Origin: Rahnella woolbedingensis
Lineage (GTDB): Bacteria; Pseudomonadota; Gammaproteobacteria; Enterobacterales; Enterobacteriaceae
Reading direction: 5' to 3'
Length of the DNA: 64,000 nt
NCBI RefSeq assembly: GCF_003602095.1
Contig: NZ_RAHH01000001.1
Span: 1 to 64,000 of the forward strand
Under the pieces are notes generated by a model that searched no databases, was not told the origin of the DNA, and saw only the letters and a program-made list of their open reading frames with translations. A program made the translations under genes and the position numbers. Positions 27,971 through 38,970 of this stretch are shown here, piece by piece (within the stretch, counting starts at the first letter, position 1; every line of letters begins with the position of its first letter).

Positions 27971-28758
27971 GCGGCATCTCCTTGTTTTTTCTGATAAGCA
28001 GGATGCCAGCGCAGCCAGACACTTTCCAGCAGGCGGGCAAGAACGTCGGCAAGTTTGCCAAGGATGGCATACAGCACGATGGCAACGACCACGACATCAG
28101 TTTGTAAAAATTCACGGGCATTCATCGCCAGATAACCAATACCGGAGTTGGCGGAAATGGTTTCTGCCACAATCAGCGTCAGCCACATGAATCCCAGCGC
28201 AAAGCGTACGCCGACCATAATCGACGGCAACGCGCCGGGTAATACCACCTGAATAAACAGCGGGAACCCGGAAAGTCCGTAGCTGCGCGACATCTCCAGC
28301 AGACCGCGGTCAATGTTGCGAATGCCGTGATAAGTATTGAGATAAATAGGGAACAGGGTCCCCAGCGCCACCAGGAAAATCTTGGCGGATTCATCAATGC
28401 CGAACCACAGAATCACCAGCGGGATCAGCGCCAGATGCGGAATGTTACGCAGCATTTGCAGCGAGCTGTCCAGCAGGCGCTCGCCCCAGCGGGAAAGCCC
28501 GGTAATAAAGCCGAGTAGTAAACCGAGACTGCCGCCGATGGCAAAACCAATCAGTGCGCGGAAGGTACTGATTTTCAGGTTTTGCCAGAGGTCACCGCTT
28601 TTTGCCAGTGTCCAGAAGGCTTCCACCACAGCGCTCGGTGCGGGCAGGATCCGGTTGGATAACCAGCCGGCTTCAACTGCCAGTTGCCAGCCGCCGATGA
28701 GTACCACCGGCACAACCCACGGGGCAACGCGGTTCAGCCAGCGTTGTGTCGTTGTCAT
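27967..28758 (-). CDS. ssuC: Aliphatic sulfonate ABC transporter permease
   Basis: A 263-residue inner-membrane permease, the same length as E. coli SsuC, with about six hydrophobic segments and the BPD_transp_1 EAA-type loop ([23 protein letters not shown] region, about 170-195). Start ATG 28758 (MTTTQRWLN) follows an AAGGAG site; an in-frame start at 28806 would overlap ssuD and has no similarity. It begins 10 bases after ssuD. Confidence 0.96.
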   Translation of the reverse strand: MTTTQRWLNRVAPWVVPVVLIGGWQLAVEAGWLSNRILPAPSAVVEAFWTLAKSGDLWQNLKISTFRALIGFAIGGSLGLLLGFITGLSRWGERLLDSSLQMLRNIPHLALIPLVILWFGIDESAKIFLVALGTLFPIYLNTYHGIRNIDRGLLEMSRSYGLSGFPLFIQVVLPGALPSIMVGVRFALGFMWLTLIVAETISANSGIGYLAMNAREFLQTDVVVVAIVLYAILGKLADVLARLLESVWLRWHPAYQKKQGDAA

Positions 28759-28768
28759 CTGCTTCTCC

Positions 28769-29923
28769 TTAATGCTGGCTGGCGGTGCGTTTGTTGACAA
28801 AGTCATGAGCGACCAGCTCGCCGCGCGGCAAAATGGCTTTCTTCACGACGTTGTCATCTTCAGGTTTGGCCAGATCCAGATGCGGGAACAACAACTCGCT
28901 GACGCGGTACGCTTCTTCCAGATGCGGATAACCGGAGAAGATAAAGGTGTCGATGCCCAGATCGGCATATTCCTGCATGCGTGCAGCAACGGTCGGGCCA
29001 TCGCCGACCAGCGCGGTTCCGGCTCCGGTACGCACCAGACCGATACCGGCCCAGAGATTCGGATAGATTTCCAGCTTGTTACGGTCGCCGCCGTGCAATG
29101 CCGCCATACGGTGCTGGCCCACAGAATCTGTTTTGGCGAAAGCGGCCTGCGCGCGCTGGATGGTTTCGTCATCCACATTGGCAATCAGTTTGTCGGCAGC
29201 GCGCCACGCTTCTTCGTTGGTTTCACGCACAATCACGTGCAGACGGATACCGAAACGCACGGTACGCCCTTTCGCGGCAGCTTTGGCACGCACCTGTTCA
29301 ATTTTCTCTTTCACTAACGCCGGTGGCTCGCCCCAGGTCAGATACAGTTCAACCTGCTCGGCGGCAAGATCCTGCGCTTCGTCGGAAGAACCGCCAAAAT
29401 ACAGCGGCGGACGAGGGTACTGAACCGGCGGATGCATCAGGCTCGCGCCTTTGACCTGAATATGTTTGCCTTCGTAATCGACCGTTTCGCCTTCCAGCAC
29501 GCGGCGCCAGATGCGGGTAAATTCCGCCGAGGCTTCATAACGTTCTTTATGGTTGAGATGTAACCCTTCCGCCGCCAGTTCAGACGGGTCGCCACCGGTG
29601 ACCAGATTAAACAAGGCACGACCACCGGAAAGCCGGTCGAGTGTCGCCGCCTGACGGGCAGCCAGTGTCGGGGAGATGATCCCCGGACGCAGCGCCACCA
29701 GGAATTTAAGCTTCTGCGTAACAGAAATCAGTGAGGCGGCCACCAGCCATGAGTCTTCGCATGAACGGCCGGTCGGCAGTAATACGCCGCCGAAACCTAA
29801 GCGGTCTGCGGCCTGGGCAATCTGCTGGAGATAACCGTGGTCCACCACACGGGCACCTTTTTCAGTGCCTAAATAACGGCCATCGCCATGGGTGGGTAAA
29901 AACCAGAATACGTTCAGACTCAT
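28769..29923 (-). CDS. ssuD: FMNH2-dependent alkanesulfonate monooxygenase
   Basis: A 384-residue flavin-dependent monooxygenase of the luciferase-like family (E. coli 381). It splits alkanesulfonates to the aldehyde and sulfite using FMNH2 supplied by SsuE. It starts [19 protein letters not shown] and contains [17 protein letters not shown] (with the Cys near residue 54) and the [21 protein letters not shown] block. It sits third in ssuEADCB, 58 bases after ssuA. Confidence 0.97.
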   Translation of the reverse strand: MSLNVFWFLPTHGDGRYLGTEKGARVVDHGYLQQIAQAADRLGFGGVLLPTGRSCEDSWLVAASLISVTQKLKFLVALRPGIISPTLAARQAATLDRLSGGRALFNLVTGGDPSELAAEGLHLNHKERYEASAEFTRIWRRVLEGETVDYEGKHIQVKGASLMHPPVQYPRPPLYFGGSSDEAQDLAAEQVELYLTWGEPPALVKEKIEQVRAKAAAKGRTVRFGIRLHVIVRETNEEAWRAADKLIANVDDETIQRAQAAFAKTDSVGQHRMAALHGGDRNKLEIYPNLWAGIGLVRTGAGTALVGDGPTVAARMQEYADLGIDTFIFSGYPHLEEAYRVSELLFPHLDLAKPEDDNVVKKAILPRGELVAHDFVNKRTASQH

Positions 29924-29981
29924 AGTATGTTCCTCTCAAGGTTTGCGATTCGTGACCGCTCAGCGGCGGCTAAATTAGGGT

Positions 29982-30956
29982 TCAGTTGGCTTGTACAGCC
30001 GGTTTCCAGATGCGGTCTTTGATTTCAACCGGCTTGGGTAAAATATGATTCTGATAGAACAGATCGGCGGTTTGCTGCTGGCGCTTTTCTGTTTCGGCAT
30101 TGACCGGGGTGATAGGCATATCGGGCAAATGATCCAGATACGAGGCGACCACTTTTTCCGGTAATCCCATCGACTGGGAAAGCAGTTTGATACTTTGTTC
30201 GCGGTCAGTTTTGGTCAGCGCATTCGCCTGCGTTAACACATCCAGCACCTGACTGATGAACTGAGGGTTGGCCTCGGTATATTTTTTCGGAGCCAGATAG
30301 AAGGAACCGGTCTGATGCAGCGTCGAGCCGTCAGTCAGCACGCGAACATCTCCCTGAACTTCAGCGGCGGAATAGTACGGATCCCAGATAGCCCAGGCAT
30401 CGACGTCATGTTGCTCAAACGCGGCGCGCGCATCGGCAGGCGTCAGATAAACCGGCTGGATATCACTGAATTTAAGGCCCGCCTGTTGCAGGGCGCGGAG
30501 CAGTAAATTGTGCGAGCTCGAACCTTTCTGGAAAGCGACTTTGTGGCCCCTGAGATCTGCCACGGTTTTGATCGGACTGTTGCTGTCGACCAGAATGACT
30601 TCCGCTTTAGGTTTCGGCGGTTCTGAACCGATATAAAGAAGATCCGCACCGGCCGCTTGTGCAAACAACGGCGGTAAATCGCCTGTGCCACCCAAATCAA
30701 TACTGCCGACGTTCAGCGCTTCAAGGATTTGCGGGCCAGCGGGGAATTCCACCCAGCTGATTTTGGTGTCCGGGAAACGTTTTTCCAGCAGCTGATGTGA
30801 TTTCGCCAGCACCAGGCCGACGGAGCCTTTCTGATAAGCGATGCGTAATTGCGCAGGATCTTTTTCCTGAGCAGACGATGTGGTGCTGAATATCAGGCTG
30901 GTGACCAGCCCGGCAATTACGGGTAACTGGCGTAATAAAGAGAAAGACGCAGGCAT
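29982..30956 (-). CDS. ssuA: Aliphatic sulfonate-binding periplasmic protein
   Basis: A 324-residue periplasmic binding protein (E. coli 319) with an N-terminal signal peptide (about 1-29, ending SSAQ/EKDP). NMT1/SsuA-type motifs are visible: LRIAYQKGSVGLVLAKS, GSIDLGGTGDLPPLFAQAAG and DAWAIWDPYYSAAE. It delivers sulfonates to SsuBC. It starts 18 bases after ssuE with AAGGA before ATG 30956. Confidence 0.96.
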   Translation of the reverse strand: MPASFSLLRQLPVIAGLVTSLIFSTTSSAQEKDPAQLRIAYQKGSVGLVLAKSHQLLEKRFPDTKISWVEFPAGPQILEALNVGSIDLGGTGDLPPLFAQAAGADLLYIGSEPPKPKAEVILVDSNSPIKTVADLRGHKVAFQKGSSSHNLLLRALQQAGLKFSDIQPVYLTPADARAAFEQHDVDAWAIWDPYYSAAEVQGDVRVLTDGSTLHQTGSFYLAPKKYTEANPQFISQVLDVLTQANALTKTDREQSIKLLSQSMGLPEKVVASYLDHLPDMPITPVNAETEKRQQQTADLFYQNHILPKPVEIKDRIWKPAVQAN

Positions 30957-30974
30957 GATTAAATCCTTTTAAAG

Positions 30975-31556
30975 TCAGACACGCAGGGCTTGCGCGGAAA
31001 GGGAAGCGACAGACGGAATGTGCGGACGGCGGCGGCTCAGCGCCAGATAGAAGTTTTCCAGTGATTCAGTCAGGCGTTCTTCCAGTGCCGGATCCAGCTT
31101 GGCCGGGAACGTTTGATAATCGGTGATCAGACTGTCATCGGCGAAAACGCCCTGTAAAACTTCCTGCGCTTTCAGCGAGGCCAGTACCGGTTTCAGCGCG
31201 TAATCGACGGCCAGCATGTGTCCGATTGATCCGGCCGTAGCCAGTGGCAACACGACTTTATGGTCGAGTGCGCGCTCAGGCAGCAAGTCGAGCAAGGTTT
31301 TCAGGGCGCCGGAGAAAGAAGCTTTGTAAACCGGCGTGGCGACAATCAGACCATCCGCACTCGCCAGTTCGGCATTGAGTTGCTTGAGTTGCGGGCTGCC
31401 GAAATTGGCGAACAACAGATCGTCTGCTGAGAAATCCTGAATATTGTAGGTAAAAACTTCAACGCCGCGGCTCGCGAGCCACTGATGGCTGAGCGCCAGC
31501 AGGGAAGAGGAGCGGGAGGGTTGTCGCGGGCTGCCTGCCAGGGTGACTACACGCAT
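30975..31556 (-). CDS. ssuE: NAD(P)H-dependent FMN reductase SsuE
   Basis: A 193-residue flavodoxin-like reductase (E. coli 191) that supplies FMNH2 to the monooxygenase SsuD. It has the N-terminal [18 protein letters not shown] phosphate-binding loop and the [26 protein letters not shown] segment typical of the family. It is the first gene of the ssu operon; regulation by Cbl/CysB is known in E. coli, but I could not place those sites in 31557-31750. Confidence 0.96.
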   Translation of the reverse strand: MRVVTLAGSPRQPSRSSSLLALSHQWLASRGVEVFTYNIQDFSADDLLFANFGSPQLKQLNAELASADGLIVATPVYKASFSGALKTLLDLLPERALDHKVVLPLATAGSIGHMLAVDYALKPVLASLKAQEVLQGVFADDSLITDYQTFPAKLDPALEERLTESLENFYLALSRRRPHIPSVASLSAQALRV

Positions 31557-31751
31557 TTGCTTATTCCTTATAACAATCTGTTATAGAACTATCATTTTTA
31601 TTAACGAAGTGAAGTAAACCTAGCAGGCAGAGGCGGCACAGCGGAAATCTCAATTTTGGCTATGGAAAGTTTCAAATCAGATAAAGCACTTTTTACGCTG
31701 GGTTCAGGCGCAGGCGGGTTAAGAAGGAAAAGTGAATTAAAAGTAACGAAA
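31557..31751 (-). promoter_or_regulatory. Upstream region of the ssu operon
   Basis: AT-rich half of the 314-base gap between divergent ssuE and pyrD. It must contain the ssu promoter and, by analogy to E. coli, Cbl/CysB sites; I see no match that I would call. No gene. Confidence 0.35.
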
Positions 31752-31767
31752 AGGTAATCGTTTGCGC
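31752..31767. promoter_or_regulatory. PurR operator upstream of pyrD
   Basis: On the minus strand GCGCAAACGATTACCT, close to the PurR consensus ACGCAAACGTTTNCNT (mismatches at the first and tenth positions). pyrD is a known PurR target in E. coli. It lies about 120 bases before the pyrD ATG. Confidence 0.7.
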
Positions 31768-31804
31768 TCAGAGTCAATTATTCGGCCAATATGCCGGTTA
31801 TCGT

Positions 31805-31842
31805 TTCCAATTAAGCCGCGCTTAGTCGATAATACCGCCCCG
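31805..31842 (+). promoter_or_regulatory. pyrD promoter and C/G-rich start region
   Basis: TTCCAA (31805-31810), 17-base spacer, GATAAT (31828-31833), with the predicted start in CCGCCCCG (31835-31842). In E. coli and Salmonella pyrC and pyrD choose between C and G starts according to CTP/GTP level; the run of C followed by G here would allow the same. Confidence 0.5.
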
Positions 31843-31870
31843 TCTAGCCACCGGGAATCCAGGAGTCTCC

Positions 31871-32881
31871 ATGTATTATCCTCTTGTCAGGAAAGCACTG
31901 TTTCAGCTCGACCCAGAGCGCGCCCACGAGTTAACCTTTCGTCAGCTGAGCCGTATTTCCGGCACCCCTTTTGAATTCTTGATCCGCCAGTCAGTGCCCA
32001 CCAAGCCGGTAAACTGCATGGGATTATCCTTTAAGAACCCGTTGGGACTGGCCGCAGGCCTGGATAAAAACGGCGAATGTATTGATGCACTCGGTGCAAT
32101 GGGCTTTGGATTTATTGAGGTCGGCACAGTCACACCACGTGCGCAGGCAGGTAATGATAAGCCGCGTTTATTCCGCATCGTTGAAGCAGAAGGCCTGATT
32201 AACCGCATGGGCTTTAATAACCATGGCGTGGATAATCTGGTGAATAATGTCAAAAAATCACATTTTGGCGGCATTCTGGGGATTAATATTGGCAAGAATA
32301 AAGACACGCCTGTTGAGCACGGCGCTGACGATTATCTGACCTGTATGGAAAAGGTATATCCGTATGCCGGTTATATCGCGGTGAATATTTCTTCGCCTAA
32401 TACCCCCGGTTTACGTTCACTGCAATACGGTGAAGCGTTGGATGATTTGCTGGCGGCGATTAAGAATAAACAGCTCGAACTTCAGCAGCGCCATCAGAAA
32501 TATGTGCCGGTTGCTGTGAAGATCGCGCCGGATCTGTCTGAGGAAGAATTGATCCAAATAGCTGACAGTCTGGTTCGTCATAATATGGACGGCGTTATCG
32601 CCACCAATACCACGCTCGATCGTAAACTGGTTCAGGGTCTGAATTATTGTGAGCAGGTCGGTGGTCTGAGCGGGCGTCCGGTGCAGTTGCGCAGTACAGA
32701 AATCATCCGCATGTTGTCAAATGAACTACAGGGACGTCTGCCTATTATTGGCGTCGGTGGCATTGATTCATTAACGGCTGCGCGTGAAAAAATGGCGGCG
32801 GGTGCATCATTAATTCAAATCTATTCCGGCTTTATCTTCAAAGGTCCGGGTTTGATCAAAGATATTGTTACCCATATCTAA
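31871..32881 (+). CDS. pyrD: Dihydroorotate dehydrogenase (quinone), class 2
   Basis: A 336-residue membrane-associated flavoenzyme, the same length as E. coli PyrD, oxidising dihydroorotate to orotate with quinone in pyrimidine synthesis. The N-terminal amphipathic extension ([20 protein letters not shown]) marks class 2. FMN and substrate segments are visible: [35 protein letters not shown] with the catalytic Ser, and GVGGIDS. The start follows AGGAG. Confidence 0.98.
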   Translation: MYYPLVRKALFQLDPERAHELTFRQLSRISGTPFEFLIRQSVPTKPVNCMGLSFKNPLGLAAGLDKNGECIDALGAMGFGFIEVGTVTPRAQAGNDKPRLFRIVEAEGLINRMGFNNHGVDNLVNNVKKSHFGGILGINIGKNKDTPVEHGADDYLTCMEKVYPYAGYIAVNISSPNTPGLRSLQYGEALDDLLAAIKNKQLELQQRHQKYVPVAVKIAPDLSEEELIQIADSLVRHNMDGVIATNTTLDRKLVQGLNYCEQVGGLSGRPVQLRSTEIIRMLSNELQGRLPIIGVGGIDSLTAAREKMAAGASLIQIYSGFIFKGPGLIKDIVTHI

Positions 32882-32898
32882 TATTTTTCATCCTTAAG

Positions 32899-32940
32899 GC
32901 GAGTCAGGGGTTTATTTATTAACCCGGCTCGTCTATATTT
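32899..32940 (+). terminator. Possible terminator of pyrD
   Basis: Imperfect hairpin pairing CGAGTC..GGG..TT with AACCC..GGCTCG, then TATATTTTG. Contains bulges, so only tentative. Confidence 0.4.
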
Positions 32941-33065
32941 TGTCCACTGACCGTAATTCAGGCTCAGGATTTGTCTGATATCGTTTCATTATCGAAAACT
33001 CTATTATGCGAGTTGAGTGGATAATGGATTCAGGCAAGGGGCATGAGGGCAAACAGGATGACGAA

Positions 33066-33611
33066 ATGAAAATCAAACCAGATGATAATTGGCGTTGGTA
33101 TTTTGATGCAGAGCATGACCGGCTTATGTTGGATCTCGCCAATGGCATGATTTTTCGTTCCCGTTTCCCGGCTAAAATGTTAACTCCCGATGCATTTGGA
33201 AATATGTCATTTTGTGTCGATGATGCGGCTTTGTATTTCGATTATGAAGAACAGTGCAAAAATATTCGTCTCGCTGCTGAACAACGCGCTGAATTAGTTT
33301 TAAATGCCTTAGTCGCTTTCCGCTTTTTAAAACCTCTGATGCCTAAGAGCTGGCATTTCAGTCAGCAGATGCGTCCTTTCCAGCCGGAGAATGGCCAGCT
33401 TGCTCAGGTGCAGGTAATGGACAGCGGTGAACAGGCGACATTGCTGGTGGTAGAATCGGGCGATAACGCCAGCCTGTGCCTGCTGGCGCAGGAACGATTG
33501 ACGGTAGCAGGGCGCGGCATGGTACTTGGCGATGCAATCAAAGTGATGCACGACCGGTTAATGCCTGCGGCCTTCCGCGTTGATAGCGATGTGTACGATC
33601 AGGCAGTCTGA
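33066..33611 (+). CDS. zapC: Cell division protein ZapC
   Basis: A 181-residue FtsZ-ring stabilising protein (E. coli ZapC 180). It binds FtsZ in the cytoplasm and promotes protofilament bundling. The start [21 protein letters not shown] at ATG 33066 aligns with E. coli; an earlier in-frame ATG at 33006 adds 20 unrelated residues. The conserved segments [31 protein letters not shown] and [12 protein letters not shown] are visible. It is probably transcribed alone, downstream of pyrD, and converges with ycbX. Confidence 0.93.
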   Translation: MKIKPDDNWRWYFDAEHDRLMLDLANGMIFRSRFPAKMLTPDAFGNMSFCVDDAALYFDYEEQCKNIRLAAEQRAELVLNALVAFRFLKPLMPKSWHFSQQMRPFQPENGQLAQVQVMDSGEQATLLVVESGDNASLCLLAQERLTVAGRGMVLGDAIKVMHDRLMPAAFRVDSDVYDQAV

Positions 33612-33633
33612 TTGACTGCCTGATTCTCATTAA

Positions 33634-34746
33634 TTACATTGACTCGCCGATGACGATATCCGTTGCCGGAATACAGCTGCACGACAATATCTTTCCATCT
33701 TCCCCGATGGCGCTTTCTTTCAGCGGCGATACTTTCCCTTCTTTTAGCGTCATTTTACAGGCACCGCAAATTCCCGCACGGCAGGAATAGGATATACGTA
33801 ATCCCTGCAACTCCAGTTGTTCGAGCAAAATCTGCTGATTGTTGCCGGTAAACTCTGTGCCCTGATAGTTAATGCGGACTTCCTGAGCGGTGCTCTTTGG
33901 CGCTTCGACATTTCCGACGACTTCACCTGCGCTGTAAGGGCGAGGGGGTTTGGTCGCCAGCACCTGAACGCCGTCACCGGCGCGGATAACGCCGTTGTTG
34001 CGGGCAATCATATTCTGACCGAAATCGACGTCGCCATCGCTGGCTGTTCGATAACCCTGCAAGGTTTTCAGGGGTTCGCCACGCGGATGCTTGCGGCCTT
34101 TTTCGACGCTGACCGTAGTGAAAATGCAGCGACTGCAGGGTTTCACCAGATCGAAAATGACTTCCCCGATGCGGATGGTTTGCCAGCTGTCTTCTGCGTA
34201 AGCGTCCGCACCGCTGACCACAATATTTGGCCGGAACTGCTCAATCCTGACACCACCCGGGCAACGGCGTTGCAAATCCTGCATCGATGCTTCGTTGATC
34301 AGCAGATATGGGAACCCGTCTGCGAACGACAGCGGCACCTCCGGATATTTCTTCACCCGGCGGGTCGGCTCTTCACCCACCCATCGCAGCTGCACATCGC
34401 GTTTTAGATATACACTTAACCAGCGATTTACCGGTTCCGGCGCGATGAGTGAGGTAAACTGATTGCCCCAGACTTCCGTCGGTGCGTTATCACTGGCGAA
34501 ATCGCGGAATTTGACGCTGATGTTCTCGCCTTCCGGGGCTGAGATCATCAGGCCATCAGGTAATAAAATCGGAGTTAACAGGACGAGGTTCGGATACTGA
34601 CGGGCAGTAATAAACATGCCTTGCGGGTCGGTAATCATGAACTGACGATCGAATGCCAGACCTGTAGGTGTGACCAGCGAGTGAGAAACCTGCAGGCCAC
34701 GCATTGATTTAACCGGATGAACAAATAAACGTGAAAGAATGGGCAC
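33634..34746 (-). CDS. ycbX: MOSC and 2Fe-2S ferredoxin domain protein YcbX
   Basis: A 370-residue protein (E. coli 369). An N-terminal MOSC beta-barrel (VHPVKSMRG) and MOSC domain (about 1-250, with the conserved CSRCIFTTV cysteine region) is followed by a C-terminal plant-type 2Fe-2S domain (about 285-370) with cluster cysteines in [13 protein letters not shown] and the last in LSCSC. E. coli YcbX is involved, with the molybdenum cofactor, in detoxifying N-hydroxylated base analogues such as 6-hydroxylaminopurine. It is divergent from rlmL. Confidence 0.94.
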   Translation of the reverse strand: MPILSRLFVHPVKSMRGLQVSHSLVTPTGLAFDRQFMITDPQGMFITARQYPNLVLLTPILLPDGLMISAPEGENISVKFRDFASDNAPTEVWGNQFTSLIAPEPVNRWLSVYLKRDVQLRWVGEEPTRRVKKYPEVPLSFADGFPYLLINEASMQDLQRRCPGGVRIEQFRPNIVVSGADAYAEDSWQTIRIGEVIFDLVKPCSRCIFTTVSVEKGRKHPRGEPLKTLQGYRTASDGDVDFGQNMIARNNGVIRAGDGVQVLATKPPRPYSAGEVVGNVEAPKSTAQEVRINYQGTEFTGNNQQILLEQLELQGLRISYSCRAGICGACKMTLKEGKVSPLKESAIGEDGKILSCSCIPATDIVIGESM

Positions 34747-34856
34747 TGAACACTGCCTCTCAGAGGATAAAGTCTTAAGAATAACCAGAGACTTTATGAC
34801 AAGCGGCGGGGATTAGCTATAATGCGCAACTATTTTATTTTTGGTGATATGTCGAT

Positions 34857-36977
34857 ATGAACTCTTTGTTTGCCAGCACGGCGCGTGGTCTGGAAGAACT
34901 GTTAAAAAGCGAACTGGAAACGCTGGGTGCGCAAGCCTGTAAAGTTGTGCAGGGAGGGGTGCATTTTGAAGGTGACGATCGCCTGCTGTACCGTAGCTTA
35001 CTGTGGAGCCGTCTGGCTTCGCGCATCCTGTTACCGCTGAACGAATTCAAAGTTCACAGTGATCTGGATCTTTATCTTGGCGTGATGGCGATTGACTGGC
35101 CATCCGTATTTGGCGTGGAAAAAACCTTCGCCGTGCATTTCAGCGGCCTGAATGACGAAATTCGTAACAGCCAGTACGGCGCGCTGAAAGTGAAAGACGC
35201 CATCGTCGACAGCTTTACGCGCAAAATGGATGAACGTCCGAATGTGGCGAAACAGCAGCCCGATATTCGTGTCAACGTCTTCCTGCAACGCGATACTGCC
35301 AGCGTTGCGCTGGATCTGAGCGGCGAAGGCCTGCATCAGCGTGGTTATCGTGATCTGACCGGTCAGGCTCCGCTGAAAGAAAGCCTGGCGGCGGCGATTG
35401 TTATGCGCTCCGGCTGGCAGGCAGGCACGCCGATGGTCGATCCGATGTGTGGTTCCGGTACCTTGCTGATTGAAGCAGCAATGATCGCCGCCGATCGCGC
35501 ACCGGGGTTACATCGCCAGCACTGGGGCTTTACCGGCTGGAACAAATTTGACGCCGAACTCTGGCGCGAACTGACCGCAGAAGCGCAGGTGCGTACCCGT
35601 CGTGCGGTGCAGGAAACACCTTCACGCTTCTTCGGTTCTGATATCGATCGTCGCGTGATTGAGATGGCGCGTGCAAACGCCCGTCGCGCCGGTGTGGCGG
35701 AGCTGATTAGCTTTGAAGCCGCAGAAGTCGGTAAGCTGGTGAATCCGCTGCCGGAAGGCCCGGTAGGTACGGTTATTAGCAACCCGCCATACGGCGAGCG
35801 TCTGGAAAGCGAACCTGCGCTGATTGCGCTGCACAACATGCTTGGCCGCATCATGAAGACCAAATTTGGTGGCTGGCAGTTGTCGCTGTTCAGTGCGTCA
35901 CCGGAATTGCTGAGCTGTCTGCAACTGCGTGCTGAGCGCCAGTTCAAAGCCAAGAATGGTCCGCTGGAATGTGTGCAGAAAAACTATCAGCTGGCAGAAA
36001 ACCCGACGGGTGCTGCCGGTGCTCAACTGGCGGATGATTACGCTAACCGCCTGCGTAAGAACGTCAAAAAACTGGAAAAATGGGCCAAACAGCAGGGCAT
36101 TGAATGCTATCGCCTGTATGACGCCGATTTGCCAGATTACAACGTAGCGGTTGACCGCTACGGCAGCAAAGTGGTGGTGCAGGAATATGCGCCGCCAAAA
36201 ACCGTGGATGCACAAAAAGCCCGTCAGCGCTTGTTTGACGTGATCAATGCCACCATGTCAGTGCTGGATATTTCTTCCAGCCAGCTGATCCTGAAAACCC
36301 GCGAGCGCCAGAAAGGCACCAGTCAGTACGAGAAGCTGGCTCAGAAAGGTGAGTTCCTGCTGGTTGAGGAATTCAACGCTAAACTGTGGGTTAACCTGAC
36401 GGATTATCTCGATACCGGTTTGTTCCTTGACCACCGTATTGCCCGCAAAATGCTCGGTGAAATGAGCAAGGGTAAAGACTTCCTTAACCTGTTCGCATAC
36501 ACCGGCACCGCCAGTGTTCATGCAGGTCTGGGCGACGCGCGCAGCACCACCACGGTAGATATGTCCCGTACTTATCTGGAGTGGGCAGAAAAAAACCTGC
36601 GTGCTAACGGTCTGACCGGCCGCCAGCATCGCCTGATCCAGGCGGATTGCCTGTCGTATCTGGGGATGTGCGACGAACAGTTCGATGTGATCTTTATCGA
36701 TCCGCCGACGTTCTCCAACTCTAAACGTATGGCCGAAAGTTTTGACGTACAGCGTGATCATCTGGCTCTGATGAAAGATCTGAAACGCATTTTACGTCGT
36801 AACGGCACCATTATGTTCTCCAACAACAAGCGCGGTTTCCAGATGGATCTCGAAGGATTGAGCAAACTGGGACTGAGCGCGAAAGAAATCACCAGCCAAA
36901 CCCTGTCACAGGATTTCGCCCGTAATCGTCAGATTCATAACTGCTGGCTGCTGTCCCATGCCGGCGAGGAAAAATAA
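34857..36977 (+). CDS. rlmL: 23S rRNA m2G2445/m7G2069 methyltransferase RlmL (RlmKL)
   Basis: A 706-residue two-domain methyltransferase (E. coli 702). A THUMP domain (about 45-155) and the first Rossmann methyltransferase with catalytic NPPY at 309-312 (m2G2445) are followed by a second methyltransferase with the DPP motif at 615-617 in [13 protein letters not shown] (m7G2069). Both halves look intact. uup starts 5 bases downstream, so both are likely cotranscribed. Confidence 0.97.
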   Translation: MNSLFASTARGLEELLKSELETLGAQACKVVQGGVHFEGDDRLLYRSLLWSRLASRILLPLNEFKVHSDLDLYLGVMAIDWPSVFGVEKTFAVHFSGLNDEIRNSQYGALKVKDAIVDSFTRKMDERPNVAKQQPDIRVNVFLQRDTASVALDLSGEGLHQRGYRDLTGQAPLKESLAAAIVMRSGWQAGTPMVDPMCGSGTLLIEAAMIAADRAPGLHRQHWGFTGWNKFDAELWRELTAEAQVRTRRAVQETPSRFFGSDIDRRVIEMARANARRAGVAELISFEAAEVGKLVNPLPEGPVGTVISNPPYGERLESEPALIALHNMLGRIMKTKFGGWQLSLFSASPELLSCLQLRAERQFKAKNGPLECVQKNYQLAENPTGAAGAQLADDYANRLRKNVKKLEKWAKQQGIECYRLYDADLPDYNVAVDRYGSKVVVQEYAPPKTVDAQKARQRLFDVINATMSVLDISSSQLILKTRERQKGTSQYEKLAQKGEFLLVEEFNAKLWVNLTDYLDTGLFLDHRIARKMLGEMSKGKDFLNLFAYTGTASVHAGLGDARSTTTVDMSRTYLEWAEKNLRANGLTGRQHRLIQADCLSYLGMCDEQFDVIFIDPPTFSNSKRMAESFDVQRDHLALMKDLKRILRRNGTIMFSNNKRGFQMDLEGLSKLGLSAKEITSQTLSQDFARNRQIHNCWLLSHAGEEK

Positions 36978-36982
36978 AGTTT

Positions 36983-38887
36983 ATGTCGTTAATTAGTATG
37001 TCAGGTGCCTGGCTGTCATTCAGTGACTCGCCGCTGTTGGATAACACCGAATTACACATCGAGCCGAATGAGCGCGTCTGTCTGGTTGGCCGTAACGGCG
37101 CCGGTAAATCGACGCTGATGAAAATCCTGAACCGCGAAGTGCCGCTGGATGACGGTCGCATCGTGTACGAGCAGGATTTGATTGTGGCACGTCTGCAACA
37201 GGATCCGCCGCGTAACGTTGAAGGCACGGTATTTGATTTTGTTTCTGAAGGCGTGTTCGAGCAGGCAGAACATCTGAAGGCGTACCACGCCATTTCGCAT
37301 CTGGTCGAAACGGATCCGAGCGAAAAGAATATGAACAAACTGGCCCAGGTGATGGAAATTCTTGATCACCAGGGGCTGTGGCAGCTTGACAGCCGCATCA
37401 ACGAAGTGTTGCTGAAGCTGGGTCTGGATGCGGATACCGAGCTGAAATCTTTGTCCGGTGGCTGGCTGCGTAAAGCCGCGCTGGGCCGTGCGCTGGTCAG
37501 CGCGCCGCACATTCTGCTGCTCGATGAACCGACGAACCACCTGGATATCGAAAGTATTGCGTGGCTGGAAGATTTCCTGAAAGAGTTCCAGGGCAGCATT
37601 ATCTTCATCTCGCATGACCGTTCTTTCATCCGCAATATGGCTACCCGTATTGTTGACCTCGATCGCGGCAAACTGGTTTCTTATCCGGGCAATTACGAAG
37701 CGTATCTGCTGGCGAAAGAAGAAGCGCTGCGCGTTGAAGAACTACAAAACGCCGAGTTCGATAAAAAACTGGCGCAGGAAGAAGTGTGGATCCGTCAGGG
37801 CATTAAAGCCCGTCGTACCCGTAACGAAGGCCGCGTACGCGCCCTGAAAGCCTTGCGTAAAGAACGTTCCGATCGCCGTGAAGTGATGGGCACCGCCAAA
37901 ATGCAGGTGGTTGAAGCCTCAAGCTCCGGTAAGATTGTCTTTGAAATGGAAGACGTTTACTACAGCATTGCGGGTAAACAATTGGTCAGCAATTTCTCCT
38001 CGCAGGTTATGCGTGGCGACAAAATTGCACTGATTGGCCCGAACGGTTGCGGTAAAACGACATTACTGAAACTGATGTTAAGTCAGATTCAGGCCGACAG
38101 CGGCCGGGTTCACTGCGGTACCAAGCTGGAAGTCGCGTACTTCGACCAGCACCGTGCTGAGCTGGATCCTGAACGTACTGTGATGGATAACCTGGCAGAA
38201 GGTAAGCAGGAAGTCATGGTCAATGGCCGTGCCCGCCACGTGCTGGGTTACCTGCAGGACTTCCTGTTCCATCCAAAACGCGCCATGACACCGGTGAAAG
38301 CGTTGTCAGGCGGCGAACGTAACCGTCTGCTGCTGGCAAAACTGTTTCTGCGTCCAAGTAACCTGCTGATCCTCGATGAACCGACCAACGACCTGGATGT
38401 GGAAACCCTCGAGCTGCTGGAAGAGATGATCGACAGCTATCAGGGTACTGTAATGCTGGTGAGCCATGACCGTGAATTTGTTGATAACTCAGCGACTGAA
38501 TGCTGGATTTACGAAGGTAACGGCGTGATCAACAGTTATGTGGGCGGTTACCACGACGCACAGCACCAGCGCCGTCATCAGCGACCAATCCGCCAGGCTG
38601 CGGTCGTCGAAGATAAACCGGCTGCCCAACCAAAAGCAGAACCGGCCAAACGCACAGCGAATAAGCTCAGCTATAATCAACAACGTGAGCTGGAACAATT
38701 GCCTGCGCAAATCAGCTCACTGGAAGAAAAAATTGAAGCTTTGCAAAAGCAAATGAGTGATGCGAATTTCTTCACACTTCCTCATGAAGAAACTCAGCAG
38801 GTTCTCACCGCTTTTGCTGCGGCAGAGCTGGAGTTAGAGCAGGCGTTTGAACGTTGGGAAGCGCTGGAAGCGCAGAAAAACGGCTAA
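36983..38887 (+). CDS. uup: ABC-F ATPase Uup
   Basis: A 634-residue ABC-F protein (E. coli 635), soluble, with two ATP cassettes and no membrane domain. First Walker A GRNGAGKST at 36-44, signature LSGGWLRKAAL, Walker B ILLLDEPTNHLD; second Walker A GPNGCGKTT, signature LSGGERNRLLL, Walker B LLILDEPTNDLD. A C-terminal coiled coil (about 560-634) binds DNA in E. coli. ABC-F proteins act on the ribosome; Uup loss raises precise transposon excision and affects recombination. It is 5 bases after rlmL, upstream of pqiABC. Confidence 0.97.
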   Translation: MSLISMSGAWLSFSDSPLLDNTELHIEPNERVCLVGRNGAGKSTLMKILNREVPLDDGRIVYEQDLIVARLQQDPPRNVEGTVFDFVSEGVFEQAEHLKAYHAISHLVETDPSEKNMNKLAQVMEILDHQGLWQLDSRINEVLLKLGLDADTELKSLSGGWLRKAALGRALVSAPHILLLDEPTNHLDIESIAWLEDFLKEFQGSIIFISHDRSFIRNMATRIVDLDRGKLVSYPGNYEAYLLAKEEALRVEELQNAEFDKKLAQEEVWIRQGIKARRTRNEGRVRALKALRKERSDRREVMGTAKMQVVEASSSGKIVFEMEDVYYSIAGKQLVSNFSSQVMRGDKIALIGPNGCGKTTLLKLMLSQIQADSGRVHCGTKLEVAYFDQHRAELDPERTVMDNLAEGKQEVMVNGRARHVLGYLQDFLFHPKRAMTPVKALSGGERNRLLLAKLFLRPSNLLILDEPTNDLDVETLELLEEMIDSYQGTVMLVSHDREFVDNSATECWIYEGNGVINSYVGGYHDAQHQRRHQRPIRQAAVVEDKPAAQPKAEPAKRTANKLSYNQQRELEQLPAQISSLEEKIEALQKQMSDANFFTLPHEETQQVLTAFAAAELELEQAFERWEALEAQKNG

Positions 38888-38970
38888 CACTGCCCCATCA
38901 TGTGCCGCGGGATGAAGGATTGTTCCTGCGGCATATGCTATTGCACGTTCCGCAATTGAGGAGTTGGCTT

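Noticed and set aside
28382-29317. Open frame of 311 codons on the plus strand across ssuC/ssuD
   Set aside because: Antisense to two well-identified genes and crosses their boundary; product looks like reversed-strand translation.
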